A DNA stretch of 64,000 bases from Chitinophaga flava (GTDB lineage Bacteria; Bacteroidota; Bacteroidia; Chitinophagales; Chitinophagaceae). Below, piece after piece: positions 1 to 8,523 of the stretch. How positions within the stretch are numbered: position 1 is the stretch's first letter; each line of letters starts with the position of its first letter. Both the position numbers and the translations under genes were made by a program. The notes beneath the pieces are model-generated. The model made no database searches and had not been told where the DNA came from. It was given only the letters and a program-made list of their open reading frames with translations. The DNA is taken from contig NZ_QFFJ01000001.1 of the NCBI RefSeq assembly GCF_003308995.1, positions 930,001-994,000 on the forward strand, written 5' to 3'.

Positions 1-2
1 CC

Positions 3-314
3 AGCCAGATCTTTTCTTCCGAATATATCCAGGCAATAATGCCCTGTAGGCTAATAGTCTTTAGTACAGAGGGATTAAAGGAATTATCACTGACAATAGC
101 TGGCTGGGACGCCATAATAAACCAAATCACCACAAAATCATTGATCGAAAAGGTCAACCGTATCAGTCCTATGTTGGCGGAAGACGCAAGTTCCAGATAT
201 CGTAATTTCCTGGACCGCTTTCCAGTCCTTGCCAATCGTATCCCTCTTTCATTTCTGGCTTCCTATTTAGGTATAACCCAATCCTCCTTAAGCCGGATTA
301 GACGAAATTTCTGA
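3..314 (+). CDS. Crp/Fnr family transcriptional regulator, C-terminal part (partial)
   Basis: The frame is open to the left edge of the window, so only the last 103 residues are present. An internal ATG at position 39 exists but is unlikely to be the start. The visible part is the dimerisation helix region followed by a C-terminal helix-turn-helix ending LGITQSSLSRIRRNF. That ending is typical of the short Bacteroidota Crp-like proteins with an N-terminal cyclic-nucleotide-binding fold. The effector domain is outside the window, so ligand and targets cannot be judged. The next gene on the same strand starts 76 bases downstream and may or may not be cotranscribed. Confidence 0.7.
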   Translation, partial: SQIFSSEYIQAIMPCRLIVFSTEGLKELSLTIAGWDAIINQITTKSLIEKVNRISPMLAEDASSRYRNFLDRFPVLANRIPLSFLASYLGITQSSLSRIRRNF

Positions 315-390
315 TTTTTGTTTTTTGTCAAATGGCAAATCTTGTTAACTCCCAATTTGTGAGCTTTGCTACATCACAAGACGAAACATA

Positions 391-951
391 ATGACAACAT
401 TCCGGACAACCTTTTTTATTATCATTATGACAGGATTCACTTCCATAGCATTCGCGCAAAGCAATAGCAAAGTGGCACAGATAAAAATTGAGGCAACCGT
501 TAACGCCTCTGCCGAAAGCACATTTATTTACATCGTGCCGGTTAGTTTGCCACATATCTTTAAGCGGTACAAAAAATTTCCAGCCATTGTAAAAACCGAT
601 GAACCTGAAAAATGGACAAAACCCGGTCTATCACGGACAATTTCTTTTGAGGATGGATCTACGGCCAAAGAAAGTTTGCTGACGGTTACTCCTTATAGCT
701 CGTTTTCGTACAAAGTTGAAAACTTTACCTCGCAGCTAAGGTTTTTGGCCAAAAGAGTAGACGGAGATTGGAAATTTACAGATATAGGTAATGGGCAGAC
801 AAAAATCGAATGGACTTACAAAGTAGTTCCTAGAAATTTTATTGCACGTGGCGTTATCAAAGCCTTTCTGATCAAAGATATCAGGCATATGCTTGAAAAT
901 GCTTTGATAATCTTAAAAGATGATCTGGATTCGAAAAAGAATTGTCTATAA
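391..951 (+). CDS. Exported SRPBCC-family (START-like) protein
   Basis: This 186-residue protein begins with a Sec signal peptide ending near IAFAQ, so it should be periplasmic. The rest has the layout of an SRPBCC/polyketide-cyclase fold: an N-terminal strand (KIEATVNASAESTFIYIV), a middle stretch of beta strands, and a long C-terminal helix. Family members bind hydrophobic ligands, and no catalytic residues can be assigned. The start is the ATG at 391. It faces the convergent HD-GHKL gene, whose stop lies 53 bases away. The fold call rests on pattern only, and the ligand is unknown. Confidence 0.6.
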   Translation: MTTFRTTFFIIIMTGFTSIAFAQSNSKVAQIKIEATVNASAESTFIYIVPVSLPHIFKRYKKFPAIVKTDEPEKWTKPGLSRTISFEDGSTAKESLLTVTPYSSFSYKVENFTSQLRFLAKRVDGDWKFTDIGNGQTKIEWTYKVVPRNFIARGVIKAFLIKDIRHMLENALIILKDDLDSKKNCL

Positions 952-1003
952 TAAATAAAGTCCCCCAACTTGTATTTACTATTCAATCGCAAAGCGATAC
1001 ACA

Positions 1004-4000
1004 CTACTCTTCCATGGCAAATAACGCTTCCCCAGTGATATAAAAAGAAGGAGTTAAGTTAAGCGAAACCAATGGTAATCCAGAAGATGTCAGAGATGTT
1101 TCATTATAATGGCCTGGCGAAATCTTAGCTACTTCTTTATAAGCAGTAAGAATAATCACCTCATCAACACCTAACATTGAAAATACATGCTTAATTATAT
1201 CTTCTTTTTTTTCACACAAACCTATCCAAGATCCTTTATAATAACCAATTACGCTATTCAGTAAAAAGGAAAAACATGACACCGCATTCGACAATCGACT
1301 CATCTCTATATCAACACCACTTTCCCGAATTTCCAAAAAATCCATATAATCAAAATATTTAAATAAGTTATGTTTATTGTTTATCAAATATTCTCCATAC
1401 CGCCTATCAAACCTATCGCTAGTAAAAAGTAAAACATCATTTAAGTGCTCAGGCAATTCTATTTCATCGAAACGTGCGTATCCTCGATAACCAATAAAAG
1501 AGTAATTCATCAATACCGGAACACATTTTTTTAATAACCGCGGTTTATCTTCAACAAAACCAATTCTAAAATTACATTTCAGCTTATCAAACAAATTGAG
1601 TTTCAAATATCTATTTAAAGAGTCAAGATTTCCAATGCAGTAAAGTGTTTGATCATTATACTTAAGATTCTTCATCAAACTAAAAGAAACAGGAGGGTCA
1701 CATAAAGGCATCTTTAAACGATCAAACATCAGCGTATCTTGATTAAATGCCCCTTGCTGGTAGAACCAGAATAAATCTTTAGGCTGATCTCTTGTATAAA
1801 AATAATTCACAAGTCCATAATTATTATTGAACAGTTCCTTATGATCTGAAATCAAGCTAAAACATTTAGACTTAAGAGTTTTATATAGACTGGGAAGAAT
1901 ATCTGTTGCATTTATTCCGTGCCGAGATACAGAGATAGCGGTATCATTAATTGATTCAATATCAACTTCTATATACGCAAACGAAAGTTGCGAAACCCAG
2001 GAACGATTTTCCAAAATTTTAGTATCTGTTACCTTTATTGCGATTCCTTTCAAACTAAAGGAAATCCCACCGAAATGAGGGTTCCAATGATAACCATGAT
2101 GAAATTTTTGTATAAAATTCTTTTGATCCTCAAACTTCTCTTTAAAATACACAAAGGAATTCCCCAAAGAGAGTTTGAAGTAGGGGATATGAATCCTATA
2201 CTTCCCCAATTCCTCTATTTCGCCTTCTTCTACCAGTAAGCCAATCATATCGCTCATTTCCATCACACATTCCTCCCTAAATAAATAATTTTTTTCATAG
2301 GCTTCTCTTTCCTTGGATGAAATTATCTCATTCTCGTAGTCTCGTTCTTTAAGCATGTCTCTCCTGGCATTAGCCACAACTTTCTCCACTATATCAGCCT
2401 TCGAATAATGCCATCCCTGTTTAATAATTTTCGGTTCTTTATTCAAATACGACTTGTAAGAAACTTCACAAGGAGATCTGGAGATATTCGCATTAATAAA
2501 ATTACGAATTTTATTGTCCCACTTTTCAATGTCAGATTCAATAAACCTCTTCAACTTAAGCTCAATTACAGTACCAATATTAGCCTTATTGTATTTTATC
2601 AGCTCTCCGAAATCATGGGCACCATTGATCTCAAACCGCCAGGCCGCAGAATCTTCATCCTTGTAACCAGTATTTAACTCCCGCTTAGTTTTTACAATTA
2701 TTTTATCGGCTAACATAAAATAGCTAAGAACTCCAATTCCGAATTGCCCCGTACGATTTAATTTAAACCCCTTACGGCTGCATTTCCTTTCTAACTCTTT
2801 TATCTCATATCGTCTGGAAGAACCGCTCTCTAAAAAAAATTTCTCGATAATTGCTTTTGTCATGCCTACACCTTGATCTTTACAAACAAGCCATACGCCG
2901 TCTTCTTTCTCATCCAATGATATATCTATAGCATATAGATCTCCGAACTTCTTCAAGAACTCATTGGGGTCTTTATCTTCGTTAATAATCTGATAGGCAA
3001 TCCTTTCTCTTACACTATCATAAGAATTCTGAATTAATTCTCTAAGGGCCCAAATTGGATCTCCATATAACTGATTACCACCAAGTAGTTCCAGTATCTT
3101 TGCTGTATTGGGTTTGAAAGCCCCCTGAATGTATACATATGTATCTTCTTTAGGAGAAATATCACGATGTACGTACGCATCAATATTCCATAAATAGTGA
3201 GAAAACTTTGCAAAAGAAGAGTGATTTAAAGGCTTTACTTTAACCAATTCATCACACAATTTTAATTCCTGCTCAATTGCATTTGCTGTATCTTCTATTG
3301 CTTTATGCAAATATGCCTTTTCAGGCCTTGCATAAATTGAAAACATGTTATCCTGTCTTGTCAAGCTAAACCTTCTGTCCTTCAACCAATATTTCAAACT
3401 ATCTACATTAATCATCCTATGCTTTAGTATTACGTCCGGCGTACGTTCAGGATCATTTTCCAGAATATCTGCTACCCTTAAGCAAATAGCCATATACCGT
3501 AAATGAACAATGCCACCTCCGATAGGTTTAGGGTCAAATAACTCACTTGAAAGATGCTCAATTCCATAGTGATGGCTTTTGCAGACCTTTATCAGATCAT
3601 CACTCCAAGGCAAGTAATTGTACAATTTTAAACTTCCAAGATGATCTTGAATCCATTTACCACTCCAATCATTATGTTTATGTCTAACATAGTAAGATAA
3701 AATATAATCAGAGAGTTTTGGGTCATCAATTTTATCAACAGCTATATTAATGGATAAAGTCTTAGGCTCATTGTCAATCCATTTCTGTAACTCATCAATC
3801 TCATGCTCAGACAAACCTTCCTTATTCATTGTTGTCAAAAACTCTTTATGCTTAAGGACAAGTTCAAAATCAGGGCTCATACCAATATCGTGCAAATACG
3901 CCGACAGCAATAAAAATGCAATCTCGTATTCTGAAAGATGCTTCCTGGTTAAATCAGGTATTAATTCCCACATTCTATTAGCCACTCTGAATGAGTGGTC

Positions 4001-4174
4001 AGAATCATGTAATGTAAAATCCTTAGGAGTAGTACCACCCTTATCAAGAATACTCTCAATGGTATCCATGACTAAATCCTGCTCCAGAAAAACAACCAAT
4101 TTCTTAGCGATGTCGCCCTTACGCTTTTCCAATTCACGAAAGAGGGATGTATTTTTCCAATTAGATTTCGGCAT
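1004..4174 (-). CDS. HD-domain and GHKL (Hsp90-like) ATPase fusion protein
   Basis: The chosen ATG at 4174 gives 1056 residues; an upstream GTG at 4231 would add 19 low-complexity residues. Residues about 55-240 carry an HD phosphohydrolase pattern: H60, H95-D96, H201-H202 and D236 in the motif RVADILEND. Residues about 370-560 carry a GHKL ATPase: N-box RELIQNS (E379, N383), G1 box DQGVGM (433-438) and G2 box GQFGIG (476-481), in the HSP90 arrangement. The last 450 residues are not recognised. There is no signal peptide or membrane segment, so it is probably cytoplasmic. The gene is visibly more AT-rich than the denitrification genes next to it, which suggests acquisition. Substrate and role are unknown. 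A stress or defence function is only a guess from the architecture. Confidence 0.8.
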   Translation of the reverse strand: MPKSNWKNTSLFRELEKRKGDIAKKLVVFLEQDLVMDTIESILDKGGTTPKDFTLHDSDHSFRVANRMWELIPDLTRKHLSEYEIAFLLLSAYLHDIGMSPDFELVLKHKEFLTTMNKEGLSEHEIDELQKWIDNEPKTLSINIAVDKIDDPKLSDYILSYYVRHKHNDWSGKWIQDHLGSLKLYNYLPWSDDLIKVCKSHHYGIEHLSSELFDPKPIGGGIVHLRYMAICLRVADILENDPERTPDVILKHRMINVDSLKYWLKDRRFSLTRQDNMFSIYARPEKAYLHKAIEDTANAIEQELKLCDELVKVKPLNHSSFAKFSHYLWNIDAYVHRDISPKEDTYVYIQGAFKPNTAKILELLGGNQLYGDPIWALRELIQNSYDSVRERIAYQIINEDKDPNEFLKKFGDLYAIDISLDEKEDGVWLVCKDQGVGMTKAIIEKFFLESGSSRRYEIKELERKCSRKGFKLNRTGQFGIGVLSYFMLADKIIVKTKRELNTGYKDEDSAAWRFEINGAHDFGELIKYNKANIGTVIELKLKRFIESDIEKWDNKIRNFINANISRSPCEVSYKSYLNKEPKIIKQGWHYSKADIVEKVVANARRDMLKERDYENEIISSKEREAYEKNYLFREECVMEMSDMIGLLVEEGEIEELGKYRIHIPYFKLSLGNSFVYFKEKFEDQKNFIQKFHHGYHWNPHFGGISFSLKGIAIKVTDTKILENRSWVSQLSFAYIEVDIESINDTAISVSRHGINATDILPSLYKTLKSKCFSLISDHKELFNNNYGLVNYFYTRDQPKDLFWFYQQGAFNQDTLMFDRLKMPLCDPPVSFSLMKNLKYNDQTLYCIGNLDSLNRYLKLNLFDKLKCNFRIGFVEDKPRLLKKCVPVLMNYSFIGYRGYARFDEIELPEHLNDVLLFTSDRFDRRYGEYLINNKHNLFKYFDYMDFLEIRESGVDIEMSRLSNAVSCFSFLLNSVIGYYKGSWIGLCEKKEDIIKHVFSMLGVDEVIILTAYKEVAKISPGHYNETSLTSSGLPLVSLNLTPSFYITGEALFAMEE

Positions 4175-4289
4175 TACTTTTTGTTTTGAGGTTTGAGATG
4201 TAACTACTTTTAAATATAGTGAATAAATCACACTCTTCTTGCATATCTAAAAACAGTTATCCAAAATGGGTAGAATAATTCCATCGCTG

Positions 4290-4305
4290 TGTGATCAATG
4301 TTACA
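4290..4305. promoter_or_regulatory. Candidate Crp/Fnr-type binding site
   Basis: TGTGA-N6-TTACA is a near-perfect match to the classical Crp palindrome TGTGA-N6-TCACA. It lies 64 bases before the likely ATG of the OsmC-like gene and in the divergent region shared with the HD-GHKL gene. Two Crp/Fnr-family genes lie nearby (3-314 and 4854-5513). The second has an FNR-type recognition helix, which would prefer TTGAT half sites, so which protein binds here is uncertain. Confidence 0.35.
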
Positions 4306-4368
4306 AAATTCCAGCTACATGAAAGAGAACTTTGTGAAACATTGTTCAATCTAAAAATCAAGTACATC

Positions 4369-4827
4369 ATGCATCACGAAATCGTCTCTCAATGGATGGG
4401 TAAAATGCAATTCAACGCTCTCGTCAACGGCCATACGATTATTATGGACGGCCCTGAAAAAGTTGGTGGTGAAGACAACGGCCCCATTCCCAAACCGCTG
4501 GTACTGACAGCCCTCTCCGGCTGTACAGGCATGGACGTTGTAGCACTGTTACGGAAAGCGAAAAAAGAAGTTGACAGTTTTGACGTGGAGGTATGCGGCC
4601 AATTGTCCCAGGGGCACCCGATGCAGTACACGGCCATTCACCTTGTCTATATCTTCAAAGGGCCAGAAGCGTGCAGGGAGGAAGCGTTGGATGCTGTGAC
4701 GCAGTCACAGGAGAAATTCTGCGGGGTTAGTGACATGCTGAAGAAGATTATGCCGGTAACCTGGGATGTGGTGTACAATGACGTGACGATATTTTCCAAT
4801 AAAACGGAGGAAGTGGTGAATGTCTAA
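4369..4827 (+). CDS. OsmC/Ohr-like family protein
   Basis: The preferred ATG at 4369 gives 152 residues. An in-frame GTG at 4291 would add 26 residues without family features and would place the start inside a candidate regulator site. The OsmC pattern is clear: the helix segment LTALSGCTGMDVVALLRK holds the first conserved cysteine, and QEKFCGVSDMLKK holds the second in the position of the catalytic pair of OsmC/Ohr peroxidases. The first half carries the typical FNALVNGHTIIMDGPE strands. Family members reduce organic hydroperoxides, which fits a neighbourhood of nitrosative and oxidative stress genes. It converges on the Crp/Fnr gene across a shared hairpin. Confidence 0.8.
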   Translation: MHHEIVSQWMGKMQFNALVNGHTIIMDGPEKVGGEDNGPIPKPLVLTALSGCTGMDVVALLRKAKKEVDSFDVEVCGQLSQGHPMQYTAIHLVYIFKGPEACREEALDAVTQSQEKFCGVSDMLKKIMPVTWDVVYNDVTIFSNKTEEVVNV

Positions 4828-4837
4828 CAGAACGAAG

Positions 4838-4872
4838 CGGTATTGTCCGGTTACTACGACCGGACAATACCG
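4838..4872. terminator. Hairpin shared by two convergent genes
   Basis: Arms CGGTATTGTCCGGT (4838-4851) and ACCGGACAATACCG (4859-4872) form a perfect 14-bp stem with a 7-base loop. The stem includes the last codons of the Crp/Fnr gene and follows the OsmC-like stop, so it probably terminates both. No long T-run follows on either side. Confidence 0.6.
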
Positions 4873-5513
4873 GTCTTCAACAGTTCGCTGTTGCGGTTGA
4901 TGGCCAGGAGTCCTTGCTGTTCCATGGTTTTCAGTAGTCGCGACACGGCCTCCCGGGTGGAATGCATGTCGTCGGCGATTTGCTGATGAGTAATCTGAAG
5001 GGTGCGGCTGCCTGTTTTCGCAGACTGATCGTAGAGATAACGCAGTAGCCGTTCATCGAGTTTTTTGAAGACAACGTCATCAAAGGCTTGCAGCAGATTA
5101 TCGAACCGCGCGCGATAGACATTCACCACAAACTGGTTCCAGTCGTGGCTTTCCCGCATCAGCCGGTCCATCACCGGCAACGGCAGTAAGATGACAAGGC
5201 TGTCTTCGAGCGCCTTGATCATCACCCCGCTTGTTTCTCTCCCTTGCGCACAAACGAACGACATTGCGCAAGCTTGCCCCGCTTCGAGATAATACATAAA
5301 TATCTCTCCATCCGGCCCTTCCCGGTATACCTTCATAAATCCCGCTCCTACCAGGATGGCATTTCTCAACAGCTGCCCCTGACGGGTAATTAACGCTCCT
5401 TTTTTTACCTGCATCAGGACGGCCGTCTGGCTGATGATATCTTTCACCGACGCTGGCAGCAATGGATAACTCTCATTGAGCAATGTACTGATCTCCTGAT
5501 GGGCTATATCCAT
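4854..5513 (-). CDS. Crp/Fnr family transcriptional regulator
   Basis: This is a 219-residue regulator with an N-terminal cyclic-nucleotide-binding-type beta roll (MQVKKGALITRQGQ, GPDGEIFMYYLEAGQACAMSF) and a C-terminal winged helix. The recognition helix reads STREAVSRLLK; its E-x2-SR pattern is FNR-like rather than CRP-like. The N-terminus has no cysteine cluster for a 4Fe-4S centre. Cysteines occur only in CAMSFVCAQG, as in several Bacteroidota redox regulators. It is the last gene after the SufT-like gene (33-base gap) in the hemerythrin unit. A role in controlling denitrification is inferred from position. Confidence 0.85.
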   Translation of the reverse strand: MDIAHQEISTLLNESYPLLPASVKDIISQTAVLMQVKKGALITRQGQLLRNAILVGAGFMKVYREGPDGEIFMYYLEAGQACAMSFVCAQGRETSGVMIKALEDSLVILLPLPVMDRLMRESHDWNQFVVNVYRARFDNLLQAFDDVVFKKLDERLLRYLYDQSAKTGSRTLQITHQQIADDMHSTREAVSRLLKTMEQQGLLAINRNSELLKTGIVRS

Positions 5514-5545
5514 ATTGATTCAAGTTGTTTTTGTTCCGTTGTTTT

Positions 5546-5875
5546 TTACCAGCCGAGGATACTCCTTCCCGCTTCGCTGATGTGGTCAGCATTCCATTTC
5601 GGCTCCCATACCAGGTGGACAGTGGTATCGAAACCAGGCAATGCCCCATTGGCCGCTATCTTTACGTGACCGGTGAGCATGGCGGCCATCGGGCATGCAG
5701 GAGACGACAAAGTCATATCCACATCGATCCTTTTCGCCCGGACATCTACCCGCAAGTCATATACGAGACCAAGGTCGATGATACTAATATTCAGTTCAGG
5801 GTCGATCACTTTGTCCAACGCATTAACGAGCATTGTTTTTTCTACAAATGCGGGATCGCGGATGTCAATTTCCAT
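5546..5875 (-). CDS. SufT/MIP18-like iron-sulfur assembly factor (DUF59)
   Basis: The 109-residue protein has the DUF59/MIP18 signature DPELNISIIDLGLVYDL near residue 26 and the conserved cysteine in LSSPACPMAAML. Relatives such as SufT and PaaD-type proteins help deliver Fe-S clusters. The ATG at 5875 overlaps the end of the upstream membrane gene by 34 bases. An internal ATG at 5833 would avoid overlap but cut into the fold. Position in an NO-response unit suggests repair or maturation of NO-sensitive Fe-S proteins, which is inference. Confidence 0.8.
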   Translation of the reverse strand: MEIDIRDPAFVEKTMLVNALDKVIDPELNISIIDLGLVYDLRVDVRAKRIDVDMTLSSPACPMAAMLTGHVKIAANGALPGFDTTVHLVWEPKWNADHISEAGRSILGW

Positions 5876-7128
5876 TTACACTTTAGTTTACTGATGATGT
5901 ACAATACATGCCCGGCATACACTGCAGCCGCCAGCATCATCAGGCCGATGCCGGCATAGAGCAATCGCACCTGACCCAGCAGGATGCCGGTAATCAACAA
6001 AAGATAACCTGGCGCATACAACCACATCTGCAGACGTACAAGGCCTTCCCGGTATAGGTTTGCGGGCATGAGCTCAGGCGGTTCGTCCGGACTGTTGATA
6101 TGCATCCAGATGATGAACGGCAACGTTTTGAAGGTTTGTCCCATAATGATGATACTGATGAACCCCGCCATGAAAGAGTAGCCGAAAGCCGTGCCCCATC
6201 CATCAGGCAGGCGCCGGCCGGCCAGCACTGATATACCCAGTAAGACCAACGGTAATATCAACAGCGAAATGGCTAAGAACGTCTGCCGCATGCCGTGGTC
6301 CAAACGTTTACGCATCGCAGACCGGCGGCAGATGTACACATACCGGCTGTAGAAGATAACGCCGGCCAGGATCAGCAGCAGGGCTATAGGCGCAATAACG
6401 GCGGGACCGGCAACTATTCCGGTAATGAGGAACAGCGCCAATCCGCCGTTGAAAAAATAATAGGTATAGGATAGCAGTTTGTTCGGTGTTGTTTGACTAA
6501 GCAGAAACATTGGTATCAGCTTTGAACTGACGCCGGTGACGAGTTGCAGAAACCATCCGGCCATACCCACAGCAGCATGGACCTTCAGGTATTCCAGGTG
6601 ACTGGCAGGAAGGAAAGAATAGCGCAGGTTGATGAGCAACAGCAGTCCCAGCGCCGCCGTAAGCAGCAGCCACAGTTGCGCTGTCAGTATAAAACGGGTG
6701 GCGATACTCTCCTTCCCCGCACGGAATGTATGAAACTGGTTCCATGCTTGTAACCCGAAAGCCAGTAATACCAGGCTACCGCCGGTAAAGATCGCGGCAC
6801 CGAAACTGAAACGCCAGAAGTTGATCACGAGCAGACTGGTACCAGCTGTCAGTAACACAAGTACGGCGCAGGGAATATGTTCGCTGTAAAGAGCATGTTC
6901 CGATAATACGGGCGCCAGTTGGTTGCTAGCCCCGAAAATCAACATGGTGGCCCATCCCAGGACGGCCAGGTGAGTGATCGCCAGAATCTTTGGATGAAAA
7001 TGATGTCCGGTCAATACCTCCGCCGCAGGTATACAAAGACCGATGACGATCAGAAACGCGATCACCGCTATCAGGTAATAGGGAATCACAGTGTGTTTGG
7101 CAGGTATCTGTTGTGCGGGCGGCATCAT
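5842..7128 (-). CDS. NnrS/COX1-like multi-spanning haem protein
   Basis: This is a 428-residue integral membrane protein with about twelve hydrophobic segments. Histidine-containing helices such as THLAVLGWATMLIFGASNQ (His53) and KVHAAVGMAGWFLQLV recall the haem-binding helices of NnrS and of cytochrome oxidase subunit I. The complete copper-site histidine set of an oxidase is not evident. NnrS relatives protect against nitric oxide and typically sit in denitrification loci, as here. It follows the DUF2249 gene by 6 bases and is translationally overlapped with the SufT-like gene. The family call is approximate. Confidence 0.65.
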   Translation of the reverse strand: MMPPAQQIPAKHTVIPYYLIAVIAFLIVIGLCIPAAEVLTGHHFHPKILAITHLAVLGWATMLIFGASNQLAPVLSEHALYSEHIPCAVLVLLTAGTSLLVINFWRFSFGAAIFTGGSLVLLAFGLQAWNQFHTFRAGKESIATRFILTAQLWLLLTAALGLLLLINLRYSFLPASHLEYLKVHAAVGMAGWFLQLVTGVSSKLIPMFLLSQTTPNKLLSYTYYFFNGGLALFLITGIVAGPAVIAPIALLLILAGVIFYSRYVYICRRSAMRKRLDHGMRQTFLAISLLILPLVLLGISVLAGRRLPDGWGTAFGYSFMAGFISIIIMGQTFKTLPFIIWMHINSPDEPPELMPANLYREGLVRLQMWLYAPGYLLLITGILLGQVRLLYAGIGLMMLAAAVYAGHVLYIISKLKCKWKLTSAIPHL

Positions 7129-7134
7129 CTGGCA

Positions 7135-7929
7135 TCAGGTTTTGTAAATGATGAGCTGTACGCCCTGATCCCCCAACCGATGGACCGCAGCATATTGCCT
7201 TTCTTTCAGCTCAGGTAACAGGAATAAAGGGACTTTTTTATGTTCTACGAATAAGGCCATGTTTTCCGGCAATGTCTCCAGCGCCTGGAGGATAACTACC
7301 ATGGGCTGAGGCATCGGTAACGCCCGTACGTCGATCTTCTGAAAACGGCCGCAGAACTTGTCGGCCATCACCTGGAACAGATCTTCAGCTGCGTTGCCTT
7401 CTTGTGCCGATTCCTGCCCGGCGGATATTTTGGTGATATAAGAATAAACTGTTTCCGTATCCACTTTTCGTACCGCCATTTCAAAACCCTGCTTCTGCAG
7501 GATACGGAACAACGGCGTTGGTTCGAAGGAATTGATCAGCAACAGCGTTTGCCCGGGCTCCAGCAATCTGACTTCCTGCATGATGCGCTGGAATGGATCG
7601 TGGCCGGCAGCTATCATTTCACGGACATCAAGTGAATGGTTGAATGCCCGCTCTGCTACGACATGCTGCGGCTGTACAGTCGGTACAACGGATTGCGGCA
7701 CTGCGTCTATGATAAAACCAAGCGGCCGCAACACCGCATAAATATCCTCTACACTGCAATTGCCGATTTTGGCAGCTTCCGCGATCGTCACGCGGGGCGC
7801 GAGCACTTTGCGCAGCAGTGGATTTTTTAATTTCCGGAAATGCGGACTGATCGCCGCGATCTGGTCAATCACTTGTGCGTTTGCTGCTATCAGGGCAGAG
7901 ATGCGGGTGGAGTTGGAAATGTGCATCAT
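7135..7929 (-). CDS. DUF1858/DUF2249 domain protein
   Basis: The start is the ATG at 7929, the first of an ATGATG that overlaps the hemerythrin stop, giving 264 residues. A start at 7965 would add twelve residues inside the hemerythrin gene. An N-terminal stretch resembles DUF1858 (sensing-type helix bundle, ...AEAAKIGNCSVEDIYAVLRPLG). It is followed by two DUF2249-like units: LDVREMIAAGHDPFQRIMQEV... and IDVRALPMPQPMVVILQAL.... DUF2249 proteins recur next to hemerythrins and nitrite/NO reductases in many denitrifiers, but their biochemistry is not settled. Translational coupling with the hemerythrin suggests a joint role. Confidence 0.8.
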   Translation of the reverse strand: MMHISNSTRISALIAANAQVIDQIAAISPHFRKLKNPLLRKVLAPRVTIAEAAKIGNCSVEDIYAVLRPLGFIIDAVPQSVVPTVQPQHVVAERAFNHSLDVREMIAAGHDPFQRIMQEVRLLEPGQTLLLINSFEPTPLFRILQKQGFEMAVRKVDTETVYSYITKISAGQESAQEGNAAEDLFQVMADKFCGRFQKIDVRALPMPQPMVVILQALETLPENMALFVEHKKVPLFLLPELKERQYAAVHRLGDQGVQLIIYKT

Positions 7930-8402
7930 AAGCCACCTTTGTTTAACCAAAACTCGTCTTCCCACTGGGCAACGGGTTGCCGCCAGCCTGCGTCAATCCT
8001 TTTCTCCAGCTCTGACAAGGCTTCTTCTGTACTGATCTTTTCGATGTAAGGAAACATTTCACGTTCTTCAAAACGGATGTGATCATCCAGTTCATCCGCA
8101 AACCCGTGGAGAAGATTTCCATCCAGCCGTGCATGCTGCAGCCTTTCTACTATACTCCGCAGCGTCGCATGCTGACGGACAGCCCGTACCCTCATTGGAT
8201 GATCATCGGGCAACAACGTGAATACAAAATGCTCTTCCAGCTGAAAGTGATCTTCCAGTTCATTATCGAAAGAAAACAGTACATACGCACTGATGCGCTC
8301 TAAAGGAATATGATGACTGAGCCCGTACCGGATCTTCCAGCATTGCAACAGTCCATGATGATGATCTTTGGAAAGAGGAACCAAAGCAGGCGAGCGTTTC
8401 AT
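7926..8402 (-). CDS. Hemerythrin-like di-iron protein
   Basis: The start at ATG 8402 (158 residues) is favoured over the upstream ATG at 8447. A TATTTTTG promoter element at 8425-8432 would put transcription initiation just before 8402. Metal-ligand candidates are spaced as in hemerythrins: DHHHGLLQ, the DHFQLEEHFVF helix, RQHATL, and DDHIRFEEREMFPYIE. Such proteins bind O2 or NO, or repair iron centres in nitrosative stress (YtfE/Ric-like). It is the first gene of a five-gene minus-strand unit that ends with a Crp/Fnr gene. An operator palindrome overlaps its promoter, consistent with derepression by NO. Confidence 0.85.
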   Translation of the reverse strand: MKRSPALVPLSKDHHHGLLQCWKIRYGLSHHIPLERISAYVLFSFDNELEDHFQLEEHFVFTLLPDDHPMRVRAVRQHATLRSIVERLQHARLDGNLLHGFADELDDHIRFEEREMFPYIEKISTEEALSELEKRIDAGWRQPVAQWEDEFWLNKGGL

Positions 8403-8424
8403 AACATCGCAATTTTTTACAACA

Positions 8425-8458
8425 CAAAAATAAACATGCAAGATCAAATAAAGGACAA
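8425..8458 (-). promoter_or_regulatory. Promoter of the hemerythrin operon
   Basis: On the minus strand a -7 element TATTTTTG (8425-8432) fits the Bacteroidota consensus TAnnTTTG. A TTG at 8456-8458 could be the -33 element, but the spacer is 23 bases, longer than the usual 19-21. The leader to the ATG at 8402 would be about 15-20 bases. Confidence 0.5.
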
Positions 8459-8466
8459 TTTTGTCC
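8453..8466. promoter_or_regulatory. Operator GGACA-N4-TGTCC at the hemerythrin promoter
   Basis: GGACAATTTTGTCC is a perfect inverted repeat covering the proposed -33 region. The same motif occurs at the Rrf2 promoter (18530-18543), and a weaker copy lies before norC (18021-18034). Position over the -33 element suggests repression, most simply by the Rrf2 protein encoded at 18054-18488. Confidence 0.6.
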
Positions 8467-8502
8467 GTTTTTTTAATATGATTTTAGTCATCTTTCTGGT
8501 AC

Positions 8503-8519
8503 TGTGCCGATAAGGCACA
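8503..8519 (-). terminator. Short hairpin after the nor/nir operon
   Basis: TGTGCC (8503-8508) and GGCACA (8514-8519) form a 6-bp stem with a 5-base loop directly after the stop of the last gene of the long minus-strand unit. No T-run follows, so it may be a weak terminator or a processing or stability element separating the two units. Confidence 0.35.
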
Positions 8520-8523
8520 CACA

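Noticed and set aside
986..998. ATCGC-AAA-GCGAT between the convergent SRPBCC and HD-GHKL genes as a terminator.
   Set aside because: The stem has only five pairs and no T-run follows; it is too weak to call.
4838..4872. The sequence GGACAATA inside the hairpin resembles the GGACA half of the denitrification operator.
   Set aside because: It is part of a 14-bp stem with different symmetry and no TGTCC at the correct spacing, and it sits at gene ends rather than at a promoter.
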